A DNA stretch of 8,856 nucleotides from an uncultured Eubacteriales bacterium (GTDB taxonomy: Bacteria > Bacillota > Clostridia > Oscillospirales > Oscillospiraceae), in assembly GCA_900545925.1 (NCBI GenBank), contig URAZ01000071.1, forward strand, positions 1 through 8,856. Direction: 5' to 3'. Of the stretch, positions 1-6,408 are shown in pieces. The first letter of the stretch is position 1. The number at the start of each line of letters is the position of its first letter. The notes beneath the pieces are model-generated. The model saw only the letters and a program-made list of their open reading frames with translations. It ran no database searches and was not told the origin of the DNA. Position numbers and translations under genes: made by a program.

Positions 1-15
1 TGCGAGGGATATGAA

Positions 16-810
16 ATGTCCGATATGCAGGATCAAGCAGCGCAGGATTCGCTTCTGAAAACAGCAGCATCTGAATCTGACAGCCAAGCATCTTCAGCAG
101 CACAGAGTCTGTCTCACAATTCAGCAGATCAATCTATGCAACCCCTATTACGCTCCCCGTGCAGGACATTGCTCAGCAATCTTCGGGGAGAACGTCCAAA
201 TCCCCAGCAGCATTACAAGGTCGGAATCTATATCCGTTACTTCAACCAGACGAAGCATGTAGACTATCTGGACTACCATGTGAAACAGTATCAGGACACC
301 ATGGCTCTCTGCCCAAATTGGGAGCTTATTGATTTTTACATAGACGAAGGAGCCACCGCACCGAACATGGAAAGCGCACCGGAATGGTGCAGACTCTTAC
401 AGGATTGCTTCCGCGGCAAAGTCAATTTAATCATCACACAGAAGGTATCCAACGTTTCCAAAAAGGACTACGAGATCACATTTCTTGCAAGAATCCTCGC
501 AGCGTTGGCGAAACCAGTCGGCATCTATTTTGTATCCGAAGATATTTTTACGATGGCTTCCTGCTATCAGGATACTTTCACAAACTCAACCTTATGGTCA
601 CCGATACGTTCAAACACTGCTTTTTCCGATGTTTCTCCATCTACAACCACCATATTCCAGTTCCTTTGCACGGAAACATTGAGCTCGCAGCCCGCTAATA
701 TCACATCATGTATAGCAAAATCAAATCCGTGGAACGGGTGCAGTTCCATCATTTTCTCATCAACTTTAAGTCCGAGAATACGAATCAGATATTCCCACGA
801 GGATTTATAG
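16..810 (+). CDS. Degenerate resolvase-fold protein, 3' end lost
   Basis: Residues 1-60 are a low-complexity Ser/Ala/Gln-rich leader. Residues about 67-185 resemble the N-terminal catalytic domain of serine recombinases: a first strand with YIRYFNQ (72-78), then LIITQKVSNVSKK (138-150), and IYFVSEDIF (170-178). The position that carries the catalytic serine in active enzymes (R-x-S) reads R74-Y75-F76, so strand-exchange activity is unlikely and the role is unknown. The frame is open back to base 1, so the ATG at 16 may be internal. Homology appears to stop near base 573 (after SCYQD, residues 182-186). From there to the stop at 808-810 the frame merely reads the antisense strand of the GH116 gene, so the native C-terminus has been lost at a rearrangement junction. 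The family call is from remembered motifs and is moderately sure; the truncation is inferred from the overlap with GH116. Confidence 0.55.
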   Translation: MSDMQDQAAQDSLLKTAASESDSQASSAAQSLSHNSADQSMQPLLRSPCRTLLSNLRGERPNPQQHYKVGIYIRYFNQTKHVDYLDYHVKQYQDTMALCPNWELIDFYIDEGATAPNMESAPEWCRLLQDCFRGKVNLIITQKVSNVSKKDYEITFLARILAALAKPVGIYFVSEDIFTMASCYQDTFTNSTLWSPIRSNTAFSDVSPSTTTIFQFLCTETLSSQPANITSCIAKSNPWNGCSSIIFSSTLSPRIRIRYSHEDL

Positions 811-2684
811 CGCGGATATGCTGGGAATCTCGGCGTGTCCTTCGACGGTTCTTCCGGCGAGATACAGCTCTTTGCATCCTCCGTAATTGTCTGGTTCCAC
901 TCACCAACCGCCAGATGGTTATTATGCAGGCTGCGCTCCAACGAAGCGAACACGTCCATTGCTGCGTTTTCATCACCGAGTTCACCAAGGACGGATCCCA
1001 TGTTGAGTTGTGCGCCAATCCAGCAGGATTTAACGTGATGCTGCTTCTGATCCATACATGGTGTACCATCGGGCAACCGTCCATTTGACCAACCGCGGAA
1101 ATCGTGTTCTGGATCGTCGATCAAATTATTGTGATAAACAAACTCCGCACTCTTGCGGATCATTTCCATTGGCAAAAGCGCATCCAGATTCCGCTCTATC
1201 AAAAGAAGCCATCGACCGAAAAGATGATCTGTAAATGCGCTTTCAGGAACACTTACCTGCGAACCCCCTTCGGTCCGATAGAAACAATGGAAATAGCCCC
1301 GTTCATTGTCCCACAAATACTTGACGAAGCTACTCTTCGCTTCATCTAATACCTCTGCTGCGTTTTTTTCTCCCGGCTGAACATCACTGCCAATCGCTGC
1401 GTTCATTTTCATCACAGAATAGAGCGCATAAAGCCACGGCATATTTACATACGCACTAATCCCCGGCATTTTCCAGACATCATAGCTTTGATTGCCATGT
1501 TTAGATTCTACAAGGCCATTCCAAAGGCTCTGCTTGTAGATTCTATTCAAGGCATCTTGCACAGGGCGCTGCATATCTTTCAGGAATTTTTTGTCGTTAA
1601 ACCAGAGATAATCCCGATAGATTCTTGTCAAATAGCACGGCTCTTCAACATAGTCCGCTCGATCTGACCAGAGCGAATGCCATACAAATCCTTGATCTTC
1701 GCCAGACTTTGGAATGGCCTTCCTGTATTCGTACATATCCATCTTCTCAATTTCCGGCCAGTTCACCAGATAGATCCACGCGCTATAAATCGTAACATCC
1801 ATTGTATTTACAAAAGGATGCGGCGATTCGATTTCAAAGAAATACGGGTCTGTACTCAGCATGCTGGATGTGATAACGGAAGAAAGAGATGCAAACCAGA
1901 GGCGCTTGAATTCCGCAGGACATTCGAAGGATGCCTGCCAGCGAAGCATCCGCTGCTTCCACCGATCTCGGTGTTCCAATGCATACTGCCAGACAGCTTC
2001 CACGCCGTCAAAACGCAGCGTATAGTACCGGTGATAAACCTCCGTCATAACAGCAGACGGTGTCTGAAATTCCGGATAGTACCATGCAAGAATTACTACC
2101 ACTTCTGTCCGTTCGCCGGGCCTTAACTGCACCTTGCAGACCGTGCTTCCGTCTGCGAAGCCTACCTTCATTCCGCCGCCTGCACACTGCTCAGAAAGCA
2201 TAAATGAAAGTTCTAAGTCCATATCCCGATCAGACTGGTTTGTAATGCAGATTTCCATACAAAGCGCCGGAATCGAGGATTCCGAAATGTCGTACGCGAT
2301 CAGGGGAGAATAGGTCAGCATGCCGACGCGGAAGTTTGCCTCATTATACTCCGCCACATGCTCTGTAAACGGTAGGAAAGAATACGAGGTAAAAGTATCG
2401 GCTGGAATTGTGGTATCATCGAGGACTTCACTCTGGAACGCATACTCTCTCTCACCATTCTTAATGTGCAAGCGGAGGAAATTCTTTCTATCATTTCCAT
2501 GCAAATCGAGGTAGTCGTAGTTGGGGAGATCGCAGTATCGGTCATATCTGCCGACGCAAGGTATTGAGTTAAAGTTTGGCAACACAAACCCATATTTACC
2601 AAGCACCCCGTAACCAGTCCCCATGCCGCCAAACGGCGCGCCAATACTATGAGAAACATTTATCCATTCATTTGTAATTTTCAT
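567..2684 (-). CDS. GH116-family glycoside hydrolase (GBA2-like/DUF608)
   Basis: A 705-residue protein with family GH116 signatures. The N-terminal beta domain starts with APFGGMGTGYG (16-26). The (alpha/alpha)6 catalytic domain has DVTIYSAW (296-303), NQSYDVW (398-404) followed by a SAY...PWLYAL helix, and SNGRLPDG (533-540). By family precedent the acid/base is D539 in the PDG motif, and the best nucleophile candidate is E393 just before NQSYD. Known GH116 members cleave beta-glucosides, beta-xylosides or beta-N-acetylglucosaminides; the substrate here cannot be told. There is no signal peptide or membrane segment, so a cytoplasmic site is likely. The start at 2684 is supported by AAGGAG five bases upstream. 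It lies 166 bp downstream of the broken transporter, in the same direction as GH13. The last two codons (Ser and TGA) fall in sequence that also reads as the resolvase-like gene, so the native C-terminus may be slightly altered. Confidence 0.75.
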   Translation of the reverse strand: MKITNEWINVSHSIGAPFGGMGTGYGVLGKYGFVLPNFNSIPCVGRYDRYCDLPNYDYLDLHGNDRKNFLRLHIKNGEREYAFQSEVLDDTTIPADTFTSYSFLPFTEHVAEYNEANFRVGMLTYSPLIAYDISESSIPALCMEICITNQSDRDMDLELSFMLSEQCAGGGMKVGFADGSTVCKVQLRPGERTEVVVILAWYYPEFQTPSAVMTEVYHRYYTLRFDGVEAVWQYALEHRDRWKQRMLRWQASFECPAEFKRLWFASLSSVITSSMLSTDPYFFEIESPHPFVNTMDVTIYSAWIYLVNWPEIEKMDMYEYRKAIPKSGEDQGFVWHSLWSDRADYVEEPCYLTRIYRDYLWFNDKKFLKDMQRPVQDALNRIYKQSLWNGLVESKHGNQSYDVWKMPGISAYVNMPWLYALYSVMKMNAAIGSDVQPGEKNAAEVLDEAKSSFVKYLWDNERGYFHCFYRTEGGSQVSVPESAFTDHLFGRWLLLIERNLDALLPMEMIRKSAEFVYHNNLIDDPEHDFRGWSNGRLPDGTPCMDQKQHHVKSCWIGAQLNMGSVLGELGDENAAMDVFASLERSLHNNHLAVGEWNQTITEDAKSCISPEEPSKDTPRFPAYPRYKSSWEYLIRILGLKVDEKMMELHPFHGFDFAIHDVILAGCELNVSVQRNWNMVVVDGETSEKAVFERIGDHKVEFVKVS

Positions 2685-2689
2685 CTTTT

Positions 2690-2695
2690 CTCCTT
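2690..2695 (-). promoter_or_regulatory. Ribosome binding site of the GH116 gene
   Basis: On the - strand AAGGAG sits five bases before the ATG at 2684. This is a near-perfect Shine-Dalgarno sequence and fixes the start codon of the GH116 gene. Confidence 0.8.
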
Positions 2696-2776
2696 CATTT
2701 CTGATTCGTTTCTGATTCCCTGCGTCAGCCTGATTGAATTGTTATTTATAGGGTTTCAGGCACTACATCGCTGATG

Positions 2777-2829
2777 TTGCATATATAATGCATGCAAAAT
2801 TCATATATTCTGTACCAGCCATTCGTCAA
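2777..2829 (-). promoter_or_regulatory. Possible promoter and palindromic operator before GH116
   Basis: The 166-bp spacer between the transporter remnant and GH116 holds a - strand TTGACG (2824-2829), then 16 bp, then TATATG (2802-2807), a modest sigma-A-like pair. Just downstream is an AT-rich inverted repeat, TTGCAT (2777-2782) and ATGCAA (2792-2797), with a 9-nt spacer, of a size that suits a dimeric repressor. If real, GH116 can be expressed separately from GH13. The promoter match is imperfect (4/6 in the -10) and the operator has no known regulator in the window, so both are tentative. Confidence 0.3.
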
Positions 2830-2850
2830 GGATCGGTATTGCTTGTTTGT

Positions 2851-3752
2851 TTATTTGAGATTTATGAGATTTATGATTAAGATTCCAGCAACTGCAATCA
2901 CAACGCCTGCATGGGCTTGCCGCGTTGGTTTTTCCTTTAGCAGCAATGCTGACATTGCCAAACTGAGAAGCATGGAACTGCATTGTAGAAATGGATAAAG
3001 GGCTGCGCTGCTCATTATTGTGGCAGCCATCGTCTTAAAATACATATTTGCAAACAAGCAAATTGCCATAGCAGCTGTATAGAACAGGATTTTTTCGTTG
3101 CTCCGCTCGGAATTTGGCATCTCTGTTTTTGCAGCAAGCAGCAGATGCCGAGAATCAGTGTTGCGAGCAGAAATGTATAAAATGAGAATACCGCCGCGTC
3201 CGCCGATTCTGCTAAAATAATGTAGTATTTCTGATACAAATCTGCCAATCCGCTGCTTATCGGGAGCGCATTAGCATCACCAGTTCTTTCAAGATCAGTC
3301 TTTCTTGGTGTATCTGTCGGTTATATCCCTGCATCAAAGCAGCGGCAATTACCAAGGCTGACATCCCGATTACGCTATTCATTTAGAGCGTCTCGTTATG
3401 GGCTGGTATGCATGCACTCCCACAAACCGCTATTGGAACGCCAAGTGTCAATGCTACTTCAACCAGCATATACGCATCGCAGTGGACACAGCAGAGCCAA
3501 AGCACAACAAAGGCAGAATTTGCAATTGCAGACCACAGAACACATAAAGCACCAGCGGCATCCAGGCCCATATGAGCGAGTTTCCCTTGCAGCAGCAAAA
3601 ACAAAAAGCCAAAGATTGCAGATACAGCCATTCGCAGAGCAGATATATGCATGGCGTCCGATATTTTGTTTGTAAACTCGCTAATTTTCTTTCCGCAATA
3701 CCCTTTAGCCGTGCCTGTAAAAAGCGCAATTGCAGAAAAAATACCCCAACAT
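2851..3752 (-). pseudogene. EamA/DMT-family transporter, broken by several lesions
   Basis: Joining three frames rebuilds a protein of about 300 residues, the usual size of ten-helix EamA/DMT permeases. It has hydrophobic helices throughout, YMLVEVALTLG in the first half, and a typical C-terminal half containing AMAICLFANMYFKT and LLLKEKPT before a last helix. AGAGGA lies shortly before an ATG at 3752. I infer four lesions: an extra T in a six-T run (3736-3741), which throws the frame soon after the start; an in-frame TAA at 3383-3385, perhaps TCA originally; a one-base loss near 3298-3305; and a frameshift near 3122-3150. Flanking reading frames are intact, which argues against general sequencing noise, although isolated errors cannot be excluded. 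It lies 53 bp downstream of GH13 in the same direction, so it probably once exported or imported a small metabolite tied to this cluster. The substrate is unknown. Confidence 0.72.
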
Positions 3753-3805
3753 TGTTTCTTCCTCTTCGTTATCGTTTTGACATTTATAGAATTATCACAA
3801 GTGAT

Positions 3806-5386
3806 TCAAACTGAGTTACGCGCCATCTTCAAAATCACATATCCGAACGGCTCCAGCGTAAGCTGACCGTTTTCGATCCTGACGGTCTGATTTGCCAGTG
3901 CTGTCTTCCAGCCATCACCGACGGCATAGACTTCCGGCACGTCGAGCGGGTTGATGCAGACCAGATATTCGTCGCTGCCGAGCCAGCGGCGATAGACGAG
4001 CGGATAGCCGTTATGACGACGATTGACAAATTCAATTTCGCCGTCCGCACAGAGTGCCGGACTGGACTTGCGCAGCGCAATAAGCTTCTGCATCGTGTGC
4101 AGCAGCGAATTTTCATCCGCAAGCTGTTCGGCTACATTCACGCCATGCTCATCCACAGGAAGATAGAGCTTGCCTGCGTCGGCTTCCGAGAAGCCGGCGT
4201 TTTTGCCTTCTGTCCACTGCATCGGCGTGCGCGCGCCGGTACGGTTGAAGCCGCCCTCCTTGGAGGGCAGATCGGCGCGATACGGCAGACCAATTTCGTC
4301 GCCGTAATAGACGAACGGAACACCAGGCATGGTCATAAGGAACGCATACACGACCTCCAGCTCACGCTTTGTGCGCTGAACGCTGATGCGTGGCATATCG
4401 TGATTGCCGGTCGGAATGGAGATATAGCCCTTGCCCTTTGTTGCGTCGTATTCGCGCAGATAATCAGACAGGAAATCGTCCAGACTGCCATTACCGTCCT
4501 TCTGGAAGAAGCTGTGACCGCCGAACTGGTCGCTGACGTTCCGTCCCGGTTCGGCGCGGAACAGCTTCGTATAGGCGGGCAGATTGAAATGAATCAGGAA
4601 ATCAATGTGGAAACCTGCTGCGATGGCCTTCGTGGGATACGACCATTCGGAAATCAGTACGCATTCCGGGTGCTTTTCATCGAACAGCTGCCGGATCTCC
4701 TGCCAGAATGCACGGATGCCGCTGCCGTCCGGATCGTTTTTGATGAGCGACGAGGCCATGTCCACGCGGAAGCCGTCTGCGCCCAAAGAGAGCCAGAACT
4801 CCATGATGTTGATAAGCTCCTGCTTGGTTGCGCGGCAGTCCGGGTGATCCATTGGAAGCTGCCAACCCGGATCGTCGATCTGCGCGAAGCCGTAGTTGAG
4901 TGCAGGCTGGCAATAGAAGAAATTCTTCATGTACATCCCGTCGCGCTGGCTATAGCCTCCGATGCAGCTTCCTTCGTAGTTTTTCAGCCAGTCGTCCGTC
5001 CAGACATAGCGGTTTGTATACTCATTTTTCTCTGGCAGAGCGGATTTCTGAAACCACTCGTATTCCAGCGCGGTATGCCCCGCGACCAGATCGACAACGA
5101 CCTTGATGCCGTATTCATGCGCAGCCGTGCAGAGCGCGGCGAAATCCTCATTCGTGCCGTAGCGCGGCGCGACCTTGTAAAAATCGGTGATATCATAGCC
5201 CGCGTCGCGGAACGGCGATTCATAGAACGGATTCAGCCAGACCGCCGTGAAGCCCATGTCGCGGATGTAGGGCAGCTTCGCCCGGACACCGTTCAGATCA
5301 CCGATGCCGTCCGCATTTGTGTCATAAAACGACTGCGGATAGATGTTGTAAAAAACCGCGGATGAAAGCCAGCTCGGTTGTTTCAT
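3806..5386 (-). CDS. GH13 alpha-glucosidase / oligo-1,6-glucosidase-type enzyme
   Basis: A 526-residue alpha-amylase-superfamily protein with a (beta/alpha)8 barrel starting AVFYNIYPQSFYDTNADGIG (10-29). Conserved regions: region I DLVAGHT (99-105), region II GFRVDMAS with nucleophile D209, region III LISEW with acid/base E247, region IV GNHD with D330. FVYYGDEIG (358-366) and RTPMQW (386-391) follow; the latter is typical of alpha-glucosidases, oligo-1,6-glucosidases and trehalose-synthase-like members rather than endo-amylases. A C-terminal beta-domain ends the protein. No signal peptide, so it probably cleaves imported malto- or isomalto-oligosaccharides, sucrose-like or other alpha-glucosides in the cytoplasm. 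Region I has Gly where most GH13 members have Asn (usually V-x-N-H). The start at 5386 follows AAAGGAGG with an 8-bp gap. It is first in a - strand cluster with the transporter remnant and GH116. Family sure, exact specificity not. Confidence 0.9.
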   Translation of the reverse strand: MKQPSWLSSAVFYNIYPQSFYDTNADGIGDLNGVRAKLPYIRDMGFTAVWLNPFYESPFRDAGYDITDFYKVAPRYGTNEDFAALCTAAHEYGIKVVVDLVAGHTALEYEWFQKSALPEKNEYTNRYVWTDDWLKNYEGSCIGGYSQRDGMYMKNFFYCQPALNYGFAQIDDPGWQLPMDHPDCRATKQELINIMEFWLSLGADGFRVDMASSLIKNDPDGSGIRAFWQEIRQLFDEKHPECVLISEWSYPTKAIAAGFHIDFLIHFNLPAYTKLFRAEPGRNVSDQFGGHSFFQKDGNGSLDDFLSDYLREYDATKGKGYISIPTGNHDMPRISVQRTKRELEVVYAFLMTMPGVPFVYYGDEIGLPYRADLPSKEGGFNRTGARTPMQWTEGKNAGFSEADAGKLYLPVDEHGVNVAEQLADENSLLHTMQKLIALRKSSPALCADGEIEFVNRRHNGYPLVYRRWLGSDEYLVCINPLDVPEVYAVGDGWKTALANQTVRIENGQLTLEPFGYVILKMARNSV

Positions 5387-5394
5387 ATCCCAAT

Positions 5395-5402
5395 CCTCCT
5401 TT
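5395..5402 (-). promoter_or_regulatory. Ribosome binding site of the GH13 gene
   Basis: On the - strand AAAGGAGG lies eight bases before the ATG at 5386, an essentially perfect Shine-Dalgarno sequence that settles the start of the GH13 gene. Confidence 0.85.
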
Positions 5403-5461
5403 ATTTTGAATTATACAAATGCGCTCCTAATTGAACAGTAAAAAAGCAACTATTTCATGGT

Positions 5462-5524
5462 ATTAAAATGACTTTTTTATTTTTTGTATTGTCAAATCTA
5501 ACAACGACGCAGGTTTCGCTTTCA
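5462..5524 (-). promoter_or_regulatory. Likely GH13 promoter region with a cre-like half site
   Basis: The AT-rich spacer upstream of GH13 holds, on the - strand, a perfect TTGACA (5490-5495) but no good -10 at 16-18 bp. The best -10, TTTAAT (5462-5467), is 17 bp from a weaker AATACA (5485-5490). Further upstream TGAAAGCGAAACC (5512-5524) matches the left half of the CcpA cre consensus but not the right half. Catabolite control would suit an alpha-glucosidase gene, but the pattern is only suggestive. Confidence 0.3.
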
Positions 5525-6274
5525 CGCGCTCTATTATCAGCTACTGTCCAACTTTGCGTAAAGCTACGCTCTCTTATTTATCCGGCGATACGGCGCAACT
5601 TTTTCTGGTGGCTGCACGGCCGGCAGAATGCGCCGATTTATTGGCACGGAAATGAGTCCGGTGCAGATAATGCAACGTGCTTTGACCGCTATCCGCATAT
5701 CCAATCGCCGGATCTGTATGCCATGCTATCCTGCACCGCGGATCTGCTGTCGACATTTGCTGAAACGCTTGACGATTCCGCTTCTGCCGCTTCCTATCAT
5801 GCACATGCTGTCCAGCTTGCAGAAGAAGCGGAAGCCAGATTCTATGACGGCGAGCAGTTCTTTGTCAGACCAATGGATGATTGCTCTCCGCTTATTACGG
5901 GAAGCCTGCTGCCGCAGCAGGCGCTGGCCGCGAAGTACCTTTCGCCCGGCTGCAAAAAGCAGATTCTCTCCCTGCTCCGCTCCGATTTCCTTGGCGAGTA
6001 TGGGCTGACAAGAGAAGCGTTTGTCAGCGAGAAGCACCTCGACGGACAACACGAAGCATACTGGCGCGGTTCCGTATGGGACTGTCAGCAGGTCATTCTG
6101 GCGCGGGCAGCTGAACTTGCCGGAGATCGTACTCTGGGGGAAATGATTCTCTCACGCTATAAAAACGCCCTGCAAAAAGGCGGAGCCTCCGAAAACAGCA
6201 ACTCCTATACCGGTGAAGGAAACTGCGGCCGCGCTTACTGCTGGTCTGCGGCCGTTTGGTTTTTTGATTTGTAA
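5468..6274 (+). pseudogene. 5'-truncated GH63/MGH1-like glycosidase fragment
   Basis: From about base 5585 (residue 40 of the open frame) the translation matches the C-terminal part of the (alpha/alpha)6 domain of GH63-type enzymes: YWHGNESGADNATCFD (58-73), SPDLYAML (80-87), GSLLPQQAL (145-153), YGLTREA (178-184), YWRGSVW (198-204), then SYTGEGNCGRAYCWSAA (246-262). By family precedent the general acid is the Asp of the ESGxDN motif (D67 here) and the base is in the closing ENSNSYTGE segment. Full members run about 500-800 residues; here about 230 remain, so the N-terminal half, including the beta-domain, is missing. The ATG at 5468 opens a stretch without recognisable homology and has no clear ribosome binding site, so it is probably not a true start. 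The native stop seems kept and lies nine bases before the putative left end of the IS66 element. GH63 versus a related COG3408 clan member is not settled. Confidence 0.65.
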
Positions 6275-6317
6275 ATATAAAAGCAGCACCGTACCGATGA
6301 ACCGCACCCCGTCAAGA

Positions 6318-6408
6318 CAATGTCATTAAGTTAATTTTTAAGACGCTCGATCACTTATAATGGTGGTTGAGCGTTTTTGTTTCAGCGCGGGGCAATGTCA
6401 TTAAGTTA
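6318..6408 (+). repeat. Direct repeat pair CAATGTCATTAAGTTA, 75 bp apart
   Basis: An exact 16-bp repeat at 6318-6333 and 6393-6408. Both copies contain ATG-TCA-TTA-AGT. The first copy runs straight into TAA (Met-Ser-Leu-Ser-stop), while the second opens the tnpC reading frame. The interval holds a hairpin followed by five T. Confidence 0.9.
6343..6378 (+). terminator. Hairpin with T-run upstream of tnpC
   Basis: ACGCTCGATCAC (6343-6354) pairs with GTGGTTGAGCGT (6363-6374) over 12 positions including two G-U pairs, with an 8-nt loop TTATAATG, followed by TTTTT (6374-6378). It has the form of a rho-independent terminator for + strand transcripts. In an IS it would block read-through from outside into the transposase. 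A TATAAT hexamer (6356-6361) lies exactly in the loop and could alternatively be a -10 box for tnpC, though no convincing -35 is visible. Confidence 0.6.

Noticed and set aside
3736..3741. Programmed frameshifting at the six-base homopolymer in the transporter
   Set aside because: A slip here alone would not rescue the gene, since a stop codon and two further frameshifts follow. Decay is the simpler reading.
3412..3866. + strand frames across the transporter remnant
   Set aside because: The - strand, once frame lesions are corrected, reads as a continuous membrane transporter; the + strand frames are its complement.
4013..5365. A 450-codon + strand open frame opposite the GH13 gene
   Set aside because: It lies wholly antisense to an unmistakable GH13 enzyme with all catalytic motifs and a strong ribosome binding site. 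Its translation has no family features and comes from the codon bias of the GH13 gene.
6275..6394. IS66 accessory genes tnpA/tnpB upstream of tnpC
   Set aside because: The 120-bp leader is too short for either gene and holds only repeats and a hairpin.
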